This document shows, piece by piece, positions 44,941 to 56,808 of a stretch of 64,000 nt of DNA. The notes under the pieces were generated by a model that was not told the origin of the DNA, did not search any database, and worked only from the letters and a program-made list of their open reading frames with translations. The stretch lies in contig JAJEKV010000094.1 in NCBI GenBank assembly GCA_021234155.1, positions 2,823,442-2,887,441 on the forward strand, given 5' to 3'. Source of the DNA: Isoetes taiwanensis. Lineage: Eukaryota; Streptophyta; Lycopodiopsida; Isoetales; Isoetaceae. How positions within the stretch are numbered: position 1 is the stretch's first letter; each line of letters opens with the position of its first letter. The translations under genes were made by a program, and so were the position numbers.

Positions 44941-44984
44941 CCATCCCCTTCCTAGGACGGCGACGAGTCCTCAGAGCTGGGGCC

Positions 44985-46042
44985 GGAGTACTCAAACTTG
45001 GCTTATGTCAGTAACATCGATGGAACTCCGTAATTTTATCAGGAGCATTAGTCAGATTCTCGGCAGGCTTTCAAGTTCTATAACTTAGTGAGTAACCTTC
45101 CCAATCGACAAAGTAATACAATCGTCGACGAAGAAACTTGGAGTTCAGAATCTCTCGAATTTCGAACTCCTCATGATCATCAATTTCCACTGGTGGTGGC
45201 GGCGGAGGAACGTGATCCGAGAAAGTATTAACTGTGTAGGGCTCCAATAGAGAGACATGAAACAATGGACGGAGCCAAATAGCTAGAGGGAGCTTGAGCC
45301 AGAATGCCACGCCGCCGATTTGAGTCATGATTCAGTAAGGACCAAGGCGACGATAGTCAAGCTTGTTGCAGGGACGTGAAGTAGGGAGGTCCCTACGAAG
45401 AAGCCAAACAAGGTCACCAATGTGAAATTTAGGAGCTTCCTGCCGATGTAAATCGGCATAATGCCGATAGCATTCCTGTGCTCGGTGAAGATGATGCTGC
45501 AGATCTGATTGAAGAGCTTAGAGTTTCTCAAGTCGAGAATCGGCACTAGGATTGACAGAGTCACTGCCAGCGTCATTAAAGGACCAATGAGGATGCTGAC
45601 CAGAGTTCATAAAGAATGAAATCTGGCTAATTGGAAGCATATACTGAGTTATTATAGGCGAACACAGCTAATGGAAGGTAATGGATCCAATCATCCTACT
45701 GATAACTAATAAAGCACTTTAAATATTGCTCCAGAGTTGATTAATGTGCTCTGCTTGCCCATTACTTTCAGATGATGATTGGATGTCAGAGCGGTTGATG
45801 TGCAATAACTCCAAAAGTCGCTTCAAAAAACCTGCGACGAACTGAGGTCCACGATCACTGACGATAGTATCTGGTAATCTATGAAGTCTGACTACCTCAG
45901 AAAGAAGAAGATAAGTTGTTCCCTTACTGGTGATGGTGACGTTGCAGGGAATAAAATGAGTCATCGTAAAGAAACGATCAACAACAATCATGATGGCATC
46001 ATAATCCCAAGACAATGACAGCTTTGGAATAAAGTCTACCAT
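44985..46042 (-). pseudogene. Chromovirus integrase and chromodomain fragment
   Basis: On the minus strand: integrase core with YDAIMIVVDRFFTMTHFIPC and DTIVSDRGPQFVAGFLKRLL, then an altered GQAEHINQ Glu box (45725-46042). The C-terminal part has AQECYRHYADLHRQEAPKFH and GDLVWLLRRDLPTSRP, then FHVSLLEPYTV, a Pro run and a chromodomain (FEIREILNSKFLRRRLYYFV, DWEGYS) to about 45071. Frameshifts and stops separate the parts. RT, protease and gag are absent, so it is a 5'-truncated copy of a third, distinct Ty3/gypsy family. The chromodomain is thought to guide integration to modified histones. Confidence 0.9.
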
Positions 46043-46059
46043 GAATAAGGCGTTGTTGC

Positions 46060-47539
46060 CATCCTACGGGGTGCAAGGGAAATTAAAGAAGCAAAAGAGA
46101 AATGACGAGTGGTTCTCCATTCAATCCGAGGATCATACATGGTGGTTGGGACTGTTTCAAGTCCACAAAGAAAACCATAATGTATTGAAATGGGTATTTG
46201 AACAAACAAACATTCCTTCTCTAATTCATAAGTAATTGTGGTGAAAAATTGGTTGTTGAAGGATTTGGCTCGTTTATTATTAGTTTTCACATGGCTTGTG
46301 ATATCCACGTGGCTACGTGGTCATCTTACTCATGCATACCTTGCATCTGTATTGCACACCTCGGGAACATCAATCTCCTTACGAAACATAATGTATGCGT
46401 AATTTTATAATCCGTAGTTTATGGATCCGCGTCCTCATGTGCCATTATTCTCTACCTTTCCGCGAATCATACTACGATTCAGGTCACAATAAAACACTGT
46501 TAGGTCAACATTCTTACCTTCACCACCATTGTCGAAACCTGCACTTCTAAAGTGATCTCCGTATTCCCAACCTGCCACACTTCTACTTCACGCAACAGTC
46601 CAGGACCTACTCAACCATCACTATATAACAAGCTCAGGAAGGATCAGGCATCTCTTCCATGCTTCCGCCGTGGATACCGTAGTCACAACTGGCCTTCTGT
46701 GAGACAGAAGGATTGCATAGCCATAGCACTATAAATGTATCTCTGCCGTGTAAATACAAAATTGTCTGTATGCGTGAGAAATATACGAAAATAACAATAA
46801 TATAAATAATGAATTCAAATGTGTACCGACCTCAATGTAACCTATGGTTAAGATAGAATAGAATAGAGTGTGAGTGTGGAAACACTTAAAGAAAATCAAA
46901 ACGCGAAAAGTATTTAAGCACATAGTCAAATATAATACAATGAGATAATTATGTACGTGTTACACAAACTATAGAAGGAATAACTAGAGTTACATTATGA
47001 TTTAGAAAGGTTATGAATAATAAATGATGAAGAACGTGTGCGTGTAATTAATGTCAAACTATATATCTAAAAATGGGAGATATAATGCAATACATAACTG
47101 TATTAAAGGATAAGTACAAATGTGGTGGGCATGTAAAACACTGAGGATAGCAATATATGAATTGTTAAAACTGTAATAAAATAGGAAAACAAAATTTCGA
47201 TACAAAATTAAATTAGGGCAGATTGTAATAAAACAAAATGTAAAGTGAAGGGAGAGTATACTAGACATATAGATGGAAGTTAATATGATTAGAATCAGTT
47301 GTAGTAAACAATGAGAGAATTATAAATATGTATTATATAAAAAGAAATAGTAGAGGTTGTTTATGTCTATGCCTATGTATAATATATAATCAGCTATATG
47401 TGTATGAATAAACAATGATTTCTAACTGCGCCAACAATAACGCCCTCAACTCCCGTTTCGACGAAAAGCAGTATGTGCTACAATCACCAATCGATATCCC
47501 CTTAGTCTTAGATCCGGCATGGATCATGCAAGCCAGCCT
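46060..47539. other. No gene recognised
   Basis: AT-rich DNA without convincing coding frames or repeats on either strand. Confidence 0.5.
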
Positions 47540-48091
47540 TCATGCAGAGGGATCGGGCTAGATGCATCCTAGGAAGGGGGAATGGGCATATAGTCATAAT
47601 AGGACGCCTTCGTCTACGGCTATAATGGGAACATTGCCATTCCTTACGCCGGGACGCATGGAAAGCCTTAGGCACGATAGGCTTCCCCTTGTTTTTTCCT
47701 TTTCTTCTTCAAAGGGGGCACTGCTAGGCCCTATAGGCTACGATCTACCACGGACCAATAGTGTGCTTGCTTATCTATTGTATCTTGACTGTCGACTTTT
47801 GACAGGACTACAGTCCTACATGATGATAGTATACGTTCTATATATGTATTTGTTTTAATCACCTACCTATATCTGTCCACCTTCCGTAATTTAATTTTCC
47901 ATACGCAAATGCTGACGGTAACATAAACGCGTCATTTCAAACTTGATCACCTTGAACATAACAACTTTTGTGTGACTTATAATTTCGCGTTACCTCTTTA
48001 AGGTGGGGAGACTTGCTTCCAACATGTCATGTGTTGGTCCAGAGCAAGAACAGTCTTGATGCTGAGGACATCATCACTTTCAAGGTGGGGA
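47540..48091 (+). other. 3' internal end of an H3-family Ty3/gypsy copy, with polypurine tract
   Basis: The blocks CATCCTAGGAAGGG, GACGCC and TTACGCCGGGA (47570-47660) correspond to 62690-62760 in the + strand derivative. GCTGAGGACATCATCACTTTCAAGGTGGGGAGA (48061-48093) matches 63190-63223. The tract AAGGTGGGGAGA immediately precedes the LTR. The 98-codon frame at 47562-47858 lies in this untranslated region and is not considered coding. Confidence 0.7.
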
Positions 48092-48164
48092 GACGTCCCA
48101 CGTATTTATATGCCCTTTTGGGTATAAATACATGACACGTCACTATGGATAATTAATGCTTAAT

Positions 48165-48528
48165 GTATACAGAGGGTCTTTGGACAGGTTTGTTTAGAGG
48201 CAGAACTGATGTGGACATTCTTGATATTCCTGACAGAGAGATTGACTGGACCATTGAGTTCTGCAGAGGAACTTACCTGATGCATGAGTTGTGGTGGTTT
48301 TTGGAAAGATTTGGCAGCAATATGACAGAGCAGCAATTCGATTTCTACAGGGGTTGCTACTACTATCACAGGGGAATGGCAGATGCTTATGGTTCTCTTA
48401 TTCTTCTGATGGCCACTATAAACTCTGACACTCTGATTCAGGAATTAAATTGGGGGAATAATCGAATCGTAATCATTCAGCCAGATTATCCAGCACATTT
48501 CAACTACCTTGACACATATCAATTCTAA
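48165..48528 (+). CDS. 5'-truncated ORF of unknown family in the retroposon
   Basis: Open from the insertion edge for about 121 codons (TEGLWTGLFRGRTDVDILD, TYLMHELWWFLERFGSN, QQFDFYRGCYYYHRGMADAY, ending NYLDTYQF and TAA at 48526). The only ATG upstream (48163) straddles the target-site duplication, so the native start is missing and the protein is the C-terminal end of something longer. It is rich in Tyr, Trp and acidic residues. I do not recognise it. It is either the end of a LINE ORF or a retrocopied host gene. Confidence 0.5.
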
Positions 48529-48878
48529 TTTGCCCTTTCCAATCCTATTTTCCTCCCTTTGCCTACCTTCATATTTTGGCTCCATAAATTACTTTCTAAG
48601 TAGTCTGTTTATGGTCGACATCTACTAGATCTCGGCTATTAGCAGGTCTTTTGCAGGTTCTATCATGATCTTTTCTCATATGGCTGTCTCACTTACTGAT
48701 ATTCCAGTAGACTTTTTTGTGGATTTTCAATCTACATTATTTCTATGTTTATTGTACTCACTGCTATTATCTACAGTTCTATTGTCATGTTCCCACATTG
48801 ACAATGAACTCTATTGTACTTTTTTTCTATAATTAATGGAAAAAACTTCATTCTCTCTAAAAAAAAAATAAAAATAAA
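48165..48878 (+). mobile_element. Retroposed sequence with poly(A) tail inserted in the LTR
   Basis: Flanked by the 11-bp direct repeat TAATGCTTAAT (48154-48164 and 48879-48889) and ending in an A-rich tail (48859-48878), the hallmarks of LINE-mediated retroposition. The insert is 714 bp. Its first half is an open reading frame and its second half a T-rich 3' untranslated sequence (ATTGTACTTTTTTTCTATAA). Confidence 0.9.
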
Positions 48879-50295
48879 TAATGCTTAATCATTAATTATT
48901 AAGGTGAAAACCTAACCCTAAACCCTAATTCGAATTTAGGGCTTAACCTGATATTAAAAAGACCTAAAGTAATTAGGGATAACTAATCTAGAGCTGCCAC
49001 CTGGCCCAAATTGATTGGGCGAGGTAGACCTGCTAGCTTGGGACACTGCCCCAATTTGCCCCAAATCAATTTGGGGGAAATTGGTGGAGGAGGAGCTATT
49101 GCTCACCTTAGTTCCAGCCAGAAGAATGGAGAACCAGAGAGATAGCTATGATACCGGTTAGTTTTAGCGTAGCTTGTATGCTTTTGACCCTTGTTTGAGT
49201 AGATGGATGATTAGATTCTATTCTATGATCTACTTATGATGATGATGATGGATGTTTGTATTTGATTCTGTTTTCTCTTTTTGTTCCTCCTGTGTTATAT
49301 TAGATTAAGGGGGGTAGAGGCCTAAAGGCTATCTAGATTTAGTGATGCTCCTAGCTAGAACCCCTTAAATCCCATTAAATGCGCCGACCTGGCTGGGGAT
49401 GCTATGATGTGATTCAGCACCAGATAACGAGTATGATGGTGAATCGGGGGTGGGGTCTTGCCTAGCGCGGCTACAGGACTCTTACAGTGTGTTAGGCTTA
49501 TAGCCGGTCATGGAGAGGGCCGGGTATGGGTCTGACACTTCCTGGATCGCAGGTGTCGAGCCAATATGATTGGGCGCCCTGGGCTCGAACGGGCAGGTGA
49601 GCCGGCCTTTAGATTTAGGGGAGTAAGTCGGGTACGAACGCGGGGGTCACTAAGGGAGGCACGCGTTCTCTAGCACACCCAGGGATCCGTCATGCTCGGG
49701 GAGGGGACGCATCTCCGACCTGCCTCATCGGACCGGGGAGATGTAACCCAGAGTAGTTCCATAAGGTGATTCCATGGGATTGCGTCTCCAGAAGGCTACA
49801 ATCACGCCATAGCATGTTCCAGCCTATCTGCAAAGTGTGCACAAGAGGGGCGGATGGAGTGGAGTACCCTAGCCATTGTTCTATGCCAGCCAACGCCATT
49901 GTTATGATTCCATCTGTTGTTATCTGGAGGCCCTGACTGTCAGTGGATTCCCATGAGTCTGAGCTGGGGTAGAGCCCTTATTTATGATGCATTTCCTTTG
50001 TTATGTTGGTATTCTATTGTATTCGTATTGATGATGATGGGCCACCCTTCGTGGTGGTATATTATTTATTTGTATTGTTGCCAGGTGCTAACATGTATGT
50101 ACGCTTCCGCTATATAGGATTTCCATAGAAGGTGTGGGACGAACGACACCTCCGTGTCCTTCACCCGGACACTTGCCCATCACAAGTGGTCCGAGTCAGA
50201 TGGAGGGCCTTTCTATGGTGGAGTAGTCGCCATGGAAGAGGGGATTTCCAGTATTTATACGATGGGAACATCGTATAGGTTCGGGGAGCGTCACA

Positions 50296-50739
50296 GTTAT
50301 GGTGGTTGGAGAAGGTAATTTGAATTTGGCGAGGGCAAAACGTTGAGGATCTTCTTGCTTGTAGCATTGCCCACATCAAAAAGCTATTACCTAAATTGAT
50401 GTGCATAATTTGGGCAACAAACCTGTAAAAAGCAGAATGCTACTCATTGGACATGAAATAATTCTGCAACTTCAGGCATATCTTATTCTGATGATATTGA
50501 GGCATTTTTGGGATTCCAACAGTAGGAGCAAAGCTACCATATATGATTTCCTGTTATTGGGTGAAATCAAAGAGCTTTGCATTAGATGCATATAGCTTAG
50601 AGTGCTTTACCCATTTGTAAAGAACCATTCCGACAAATATATGGATGTGATTTACACTCCATTATGTCCGGTTCTGCAGCATGGATGCGTTCAGAGCAGG
50701 AGGAGCAAGCCAGAGATCATGTATTTTTGCCAATCAATA
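50296..50739. other. No gene recognised
   Basis: Sequence after the LTR end, without coding frames. If the copy at 48092-50295 is a 3' LTR, this is its insertion target. Confidence 0.5.
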
Positions 50740-50936
50740 GTCTAAACCGCCTCCCAGACATAGAATAAGTAGGTTTAACCTATTGATTTGCCCATAGCAG
50801 CCATCTAGATCTCTAGATATCGAGCCATAACTAAAGAACCTAACTCTGTGATTTAGGTTAGATGTTGTTCTTTAATTCTTCTGTGATATGTATGTGATGA
50901 TATATCTCTGTGGACTCATTGTATTGGGAAGGGGGA
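50740..50936 (+). repeat. Fragment of the H3-family LTR
   Basis: Corresponds to 63735-63892 of the terminal LTR: CCTAACT..GTTTAGGT..TTAGATGTT(G/A)TTCT and then TGTATTGGGAAGGGGG. It breaks off at 50936, where dispersed repeat R starts. Confidence 0.7.
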
Positions 50937-51262
50937 TTTCCAATAGGATTCATTTTCTTCTAGGAACATCCTATTCTGTTTGCCTGGAAGAAAACCTTGG
51001 TCAGAGGTTGCAAAATTATTCTCACGTGATATGCACATCAATATGTTGTCAACAAGGATCTTGGATGCACTACAACCTTTCTAATATGTCCACTTCAGCA
51101 TGCAAGCGTGTGTGTTACTGCACGAAACCTCTGGAATATGACAATCATCGATTATACGTGTACTACTACACCGAACCACTGGAACATGACAATCATCCAC
51201 TATTGTTCAGACAATGCCACATCTTTTTAGGCCTGCCTCACTGGAGAAATATGATATTTGTA
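50937..51262 (-). repeat. Dispersed repeat R, copy 2 (inverted)
   Basis: Reverse complement of 22310-22690, joined without any gap to the last readable codons of the minus-strand integrase/chromodomain ORF at 51263. The joint marks either the insertion of R or the deletion end of the retrotransposon. Confidence 0.85.
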
Positions 51263-52440
51263 CTATTGCAACATTTGAGTCCTTCTGGTCTGTTTGTAAG
51301 CTCGATCAAGAAGAGCTTCGGGCACTATTTCCAGCTGCTCCTCAGTCATTTCTAGGAGAGTTGGGGTATCCAAGACCTCCTCCGGATCAGGGGTGTGTTG
51401 CTTCAGAAGACTCACGTGAAAGACCTTGTGGATCTTCAAGCGGGGTGGCAAGTCCAAGCGATATGCCTGTTCTCCCACGCGTTCAGTAATCCTGAACGGC
51501 CCAGCCCATCTGGGTGCCAACTTCTTACAGTTACCAATTTTAAGCTTGGCTTGTTTTACTTTAATCTTAAGCCAAACTGATTCGCCCACCTGGAAGATTC
51601 GTGGGGTTCGGTGCTTATCCGCTAGACTCTTCTGACGACTGCGTGCGGCCAATAAGTAACCCCGAACTTCCTCCACCAAGGCCTGCATTTCTAAAAGGAG
51701 TTGTTGAGAGACCTCCACTTTAGAAACAGGGTTATGCCACGTGTCTGGAGTAAGACATTGATAGCCATAATTTATCATGAAGGGAGACATCTTTGAAGAC
51801 TCCTGCTTCGTACTGTTATAGGCGAACTCTACCAGATAAATATAATCCGCCCATTGTGACTGTTTACTCCATACATAGCTTCGTAGCATATCTTCGATAA
51901 TACGATTAACACGTTCTGTTTGACCATCTGTCTGAGGATGGTAAGCTGTACTCATGGCAAGCTTGGTTTGGATGGTGGCGAAGAAATCCTTCCAGAATGC
52001 ACTGACAAACTTAGGATCCCTGTCTGATACAATTACTCTCGGCATCCCGTGCAACCTGAAAATTTCTTTTGCAAAGAGCAAGGCGGTGTCGAAGGCGGTG
52101 TCCGTGGTTCGACATGGCAGGAAGTGAGCCATCTTTGATAATTTGTCGACCACAACCATTAATGCATCATATCCACGGAGAGTGCGTGGAAGGCCCACAA
52201 TGAAATCCATGGTTATGACTTCCCACTTGGCATTGGGCACATCCAAAGGTTGCAACTCCCCTGGAACTCTCAATTGCTCAGCCTTGGTTTGCTGACAAAC
52301 CTGACACTGCTTGATGTATCTAGCAATATCCTTCTTCATCGAAGGCCAAAAATAGCTGGAGCGGATCTTAAAGTAAGTTTTCATAAAACCCGCATGTCCC
52401 GCTATAGGGCTGTTGTGTGTGTCATGGAGAATCAGTTTTT
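51263..52440 (-). pseudogene. Integrase of the H3-carrying Ty3/gypsy element
   Basis: An open frame of 373 codons (52384-51263). The zinc finger reads HAGFMKTYFKIRSSYFWPSM (start in another frame) and CQVCQQ. The catalytic triad is D in TMDFIVGLPRT, D in VSDRDPKFV and E in DGQTERVNRI, all present. The GPY/F-type domain has LAPRWAGPFRITERVGEQAY, then FHVSLLKQHTPDPEEVL and LLDRAYKQTRRTQMLQ, the first strand of the chromodomain. Here the sequence is cut by repeat R, so the rest of the chromodomain, the 3' UTR and the 3' LTR are missing. One frameshift near 52432 separates it from RT/RNase H. Confidence 0.93.
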
Positions 52441-53763
52441 AGCACCCCGAAAGTCATTTGGAACACACAACTTATCTTTGTGATATAACAAATTGCCCTC
52501 TTTCTTATATGAACGGAATGCTTCACGTTCTTTATTGGTACGGGCTTCCTTACCCAAACTTTCCCAAATATTACAAAATTCGGGATCTGTGGCCAGGGTC
52601 TGTTCTATCTGCTTCCCAAACTCGCTGGTGAGTGTGGAAATGGCGTTACAATGGGTCCGGGTTATGAAGGGATGACGTGACAAAGCATCCGCAACTACAT
52701 TGTGCTTTCCTGGCTTGTATACAATCTCAAAGTCATATTCCTCGAGGAATTCCATCCATCTTCGCTGACGGAGATTTAGATTTGGCTGGGTGGATAGATA
52801 GCGGAGACTCTGATGATCCGTATCGAGCTGAAACTTTCTACCAAGAAGGTAGTGTCTCCAAATACGGAGAGCACGAACAACTGCTAGCAACTCCTGATCA
52901 TGGGTAGGGTATCGCTGCTCCGCGTCATTCATCTTCTTTGAATCGTAGGCCACAACTCTCCCCTCCTGCATTAACACTCCACCGGTAGCTATCTTACTAG
53001 CATCAGTGGCCACCGACTTATCCTTTTCAGGATCAGGCAAAGTGAGGACTGGTGCGGATGTTAAAGCATCCTTTAGTTTCTGGAAGCTGACTTGGACTTT
53101 TGTTTTCCAATGTTCCATCCAATCTTTCACTTTCTCATGCTTCGTGAGATTAGTAAGAGGTGCGGCAATTGTTGCAAAATCCTTAACAAATTTTCGATAA
53201 TATCCTGCGAGTCCCAAGAAACTCCGAACTTCCGAAACATTAGCTGGAATGGGCCAATCCTTTACTGCTTCTATCTTGGCTGGATCAGTAGCAATTCCCT
53301 CTGCTGAAATAATATGCCCCAAATAGTCGACCCTCGGAGTGGCGAACTTGCATTTAGAAAATTTGGCAAAGAGCTGATGGCGTCTTAGCTTCTGCAAAGC
53401 CAATCGAAGATGTTGTTCATGTTGCTGCAAGGTTTTACTATAGATGAGAATGTCATCAAAGAAAATGACAACAAAGTCATCCAAGTATTGGCGGAAGATG
53501 TCATTCATCAACCTCATAAACGTTGCAGGGGCATTGGTCAATCCAAAAGGCATGACGGTAAATTCATAATGCCCATATCTGGTGCGAAAAGCAGACTTAT
53601 GAATGTCCTCCTCCTTTATCCTTATCTGATGGTACCCGGAGCGCAAATCAATCTTTGAAAAATATCTTGCTCCTTGTAACTGGTCCATAAGATCATCTGC
53701 CCTAGGCAAAGCATAGCGATTCTTGATGGTATGCTTATTGAGTTGCCTATAATCAATACACAT
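52432..53763 (-). pseudogene. Reverse transcriptase - RNase H of the H3-carrying element
   Basis: A single open frame of 443 codons. The RT has [59 protein letters not shown], the catalytic FFDDILIYS and [20 protein letters not shown]. RNase H has [39 protein letters not shown] and [14 protein letters not shown]. All expected catalytic residues are visible. The N-terminal 30 or so residues of RT (53764-53880) are displaced by frameshifts. This is the best-preserved pol of the family. Confidence 0.95.
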
Positions 53764-54720
53764 CCTTAAGGAGCCATCTTTCTTCTTGACAAAAAGAATA
53801 GGGAGCCAAATGGTGAAACACTAGGCGAATAAACCCGAGGTTCAGTAACTCTTGTAGTTGTTTCTTAAGCTCGCTAACTCGGAGGGCTCATTGATGCGGG
53901 GGCCTTGCTAGTAGGCTTAGTACCCGGTTCAAGAGTTATTTCACATTCTACCCCTCTGAAAGGAGGAAGCTTGTGGATCTCATCTGGAAAAAGATCGCTA
54001 AATTCCCGAAGAAGGGTAGCAATGTCTGGTGCTAAGGCGTCGATTACTTGCTTCTGCTTGGAGTCAGACTCAATGGAGGCAAGTTTAATGAGGCAAAGGA
54101 GTTCATTCCTGCGTATAGCTTTTTCTAACTTGTTTATTGACATTTTGCATAGCGGAGTGGAATGAATCACCTTTTATAGTCACCGTGCTCCATTAGCGGC
54201 GTTGAAGGTGACCTCCGTTTCTCACGGTCTATGTTGGCCTTGGCGGTGATGCTAAAAACTCCATTCCAACAATAAGATCATATTTGCCAATGTCCATTAA
54301 CTCAGCACCCAAGGCAACTGGTGCACCTTGCAACTGCATCTTAAGGTTAATACGACGGCCATGAGTGTGTCTGATCTTACCACTGGCTAATGTGACCGGG
54401 CTTAGGTCGGGATCTCAACGTTTCCATTTGCGAAGACGTGGGCCATTCTAGGAGAAGCAAAATTATCGCATTACTACCCCGTGTCCATCAAAATTATGAA
54501 GGCCTTCTTGTCTACTTGGCCTATTGTAGAAATAATGTATAGGTGACTTTCGGCGTTGTTACTGTTTCTATAGCGGCAAGAATATGAGGCGACCGTGAAT
54601 GTACTCGGGAGCCTCGTCCTCCGCAGGGAGATTGGACTCCAGATCTTCCCAATCAAGGTCGGCCATGGCCACCGGGCGTCCAAGGCGTGGACGTCACGGG
54701 CAGTGCATGAAGTGTCCAGG
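53764..54720 (-). pseudogene. Protease region and pre-RT linker of the H3-carrying element
   Basis: 53874-54170 is open and encodes LASIESDSKQKQVIDALAPD, LREFSDLFPDEIHKLPPF and RGVECEITLEPGTKPTSKAP, the segment before RT in Ty3/gypsy. Near 54475-54520, KKAFIILMDTG carries the aspartic-protease DTG, followed directly by stop codons. Further toward gag, near 54700-54745, QCMRPGHFMHC is a probable zinc-knuckle relic. Several stops and frameshifts are present. Confidence 0.75.
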
Positions 54721-54899
54721 CCTCATACACTGTAGCATGCCTTATCCCGGGGTGAGCTGTTCTCGGGCTTCTTTAGGAATGGATGTAAAAGGCCTCGAAC
54801 TTCCTTGCGGCCTTCGCATTACGCTTATCCGGCGTGCTAAAGGCGACTTTCTTCTCTGGCGGCCGTAAGAATTGTCTTTGAGAGGGCCCCGGACTTGGC

Positions 54900-55860
54900 T
54901 TAACGGGTTTGTAAAGGCGTGGGCGGCCGTGGGCTGCGAGTAAGGAGCGGTCGCGGATCTTGGTTCCTTGGCGTGTCCTCCTCGAGGCTTAATGCCTTAG
55001 CTTCCGCCTCTGCTACTGATTTTGGGTCTATGGCCTTGACCATGCGTTTAATGGATGGGGCCAACCCTTCAATGTAGCCCTCTACTGCCCTTTTTTCATT
55101 CATTCCTGGTACATACAACCTCAAGCGCATAAATTCATCCGTGTAGGCCTGAACGGACATGCCCTTCTGGTCAACCTGTAGAAGGTCTGAATCTGTTGGC
55201 ATTTGTGCGCCGAGAGGCACGTAATGCGATTTGAAAGCCTTAGCGAACTTCTTGAACTTGCACCTGCTCCTGTCCAGGTGCTTAGCTCTGCCATAACCCT
55301 TCCACCAAATACGGGCAGCTCCGGTAAGGTTGGTGGTGGCAACCTTCCCTGTATCCTTCTCCGTCATTCCATAGGACTTCCCAAACTCCTTCATTTCGTC
55401 CAACCAAGATTACGCATTCAAGCCTCCTCGGATTTCCCATCAAACCGAGCCAACTTAGGTTCTTCCATATACTAGTTATGGCGGTATCAACGGTTTTTCG
55501 GTATTCCTTATCCTTACGTCTCGAATGGTCACTGTCTGATAGCGATGACCCAGAAGACACTGAAGTGGTTGAATGTGAGGAAGCGGCGCTATCCTTAGAG
55601 GAACTTCGATGCCGCTTAGCATGAGTCCTCCTTTGTACAGGTACAGGGCTAGCTCTGGGAGGAGATGGCTGTTGTGCAGGTGGACTCAATGGTCGCGGAG
55701 GCAATTCCGGTCCGTCCTCCTGAGTTTGTTGCAGTGGATTGGTATGCAACACATAGGCCTGTAATTCGCCGAGTTGCCTTTTCATTAACATCAATTCTGT
55801 TCGGGGGGGTGCCCTCTTTGGCGTTGGAGGGTGTTTGCCAAGCGGCGTTACGTACACCGT
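54900..55860 (-). pseudogene. Gag of the H3-carrying element
   Basis: The N-terminal part (55857-55400) is Pro/Ser-rich: KHPPTPKRAPPRTEL, PPRPLSPPAQQPSPP and a Ser-rich stretch with KRHRSSSKDSAASSHS. After a frameshift near 55400 the Retrotrans_gag domain follows: TNLTGAARIWWKGYGRAKHL, FKSHYVPLGAQ, SVQAYTDEFMRLRLYVPGMN and VEGYIEGLAPSIKRMVKAI, ending near 54900. It forms the particle core with protease and pol downstream. The true start codon is uncertain; the first in-frame codon of the open stretch is GTG. Confidence 0.85.
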
Positions 55861-56106
55861 CTATAGGGAGCATTCATGAATATATAAGCAGATTTACATT
55901 AATGTACATTCCCTTTTAAATTAATCGAGACAAAAAGTATATACAAACAGAAAACAATATTTGTATTTCATTCAAGTTGGGTACAACAACGGGTTGATTG
56001 ATACATGGATCGAGACAAAAGTAGGTATGATACAATGGAAGCTTTTAAAGTTCTACTTGCACACAGCGTAACTGCCACAAAGAAAACATAACGAAAGAGA
56101 CCAAGC

Positions 56107-56595
56107 CTAGGGGTTGGCGAAGGGGTACAGGATCGCGTAGCGGGTGCTCTCCCGTACAGCTCGGACGAGTTTATAGCGTGCCCAGGCTTGGACAATGATT
56201 GGCTGGTATTCCCATGTGGGGCTGATAATGAGAAGGTTAAAAAGCCTTCGCATAGCATAAAAGAGTTGCCAAAGGTGGTCATTGGCGTCCTCGAAAGCCT
56301 CGTGCCTGCTCATATTCCAGTAGTCCCAGGTACGACACAGGGTCATCTTCAGGTCTTCGAGAGCTCGGTCCCTAAGGATGTTAACTATCTCCAGCCCTTT
56401 GTCAGGGTCGTAGGGCTCTCCTGGTGGCGGTGGTTCGATCTCATAGCCTTCCTCCCACTCTGGATATTCACCATATCTCTGGCCATAGTCTTGATCCGGT
56501 GGTCCGGGATCGTCTCTCCTAACCATATCGGTGATTCTCTCCTCATATTCCCAAATGGTTTCCTCTGCAACATAGTTAAAATGAATAGAGAACAT
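56107..56595 (-). CDS. Accessory ORF E upstream of gag
   Basis: An open frame of about 162 codons between AT-rich spacers (55870-56100 and 56600-56800). The frame runs ETIWEYEERITDMVRRDDPG, then an acidic/Pro-rich segment (YPEWEEGYEIEPPPPGEPYD) and an amphipathic, Trp-rich C-terminal half (TLCRTWDYWNMSRHEAFEDA, WQLFYAMRRLFNLLIISPTW). A splice acceptor-like CTATGTTGCAG just before EETIWEY suggests the first residues (MFSIHFNYVA) may belong to an intron. I recognise no family. It lies on the same strand as gag and pol. Confidence 0.55.
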   Translation of the reverse strand: MFSIHFNYVAEETIWEYEERITDMVRRDDPGPPDQDYGQRYGEYPEWEEGYEIEPPPPGEPYDPDKGLEIVNILRDRALEDLKMTLCRTWDYWNMSRHEAFEDANDHLWQLFYAMRRLFNLLIISPTWEYQPIIVQAWARYKLVRAVRESTRYAILYPFANP

Positions 56596-56808
56596 TTTGT
56601 AATGCCACTATATGCTAAACTTTAATGCTTTTGAAGAGGATGTCATAAAAAAAACAATTCACTTATACTCATCAAGAGAACTTTGTATTTAATAAGTAAA
56701 TAAGGTACACCATTTTTCCAATATGGTCCAATCAGTTGCCAATCCAAAATCCCATAAATACACGTATATATATATATATATAAACAAAAATTGTATAGCA
56801 CCATTAGT

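Larger units (their letters stand above)
48092..50295 (+). repeat. LTR of the H3-carrying Ty3/gypsy family, split by a retroposon
   Basis: Starts GACGTCCCACGTATTTATA (the family start TGTGACGTTCC with the first bases lost) and ends GGGGAGCGTCACA at 50295. Without the 714-bp retroposon it is about 1.49 kb. It carries TATAAATA near 48123, a telomere-type box AAACCCTAA at 48920-48928, the AAGGGGGGTAGAGGCC block near 49310, the GACACTTCCTGG block near 49537 and the GCGGATGGAGTGG block near 49851. It matches 63224-64000 and, inverted, 60423-62070. Confidence 0.88.

Noticed and set aside
47562-47858. 98-codon frame before an LTR
   Set aside because: It lies in the 3' untranslated part shared with 62640-62770, where the frame is not maintained.
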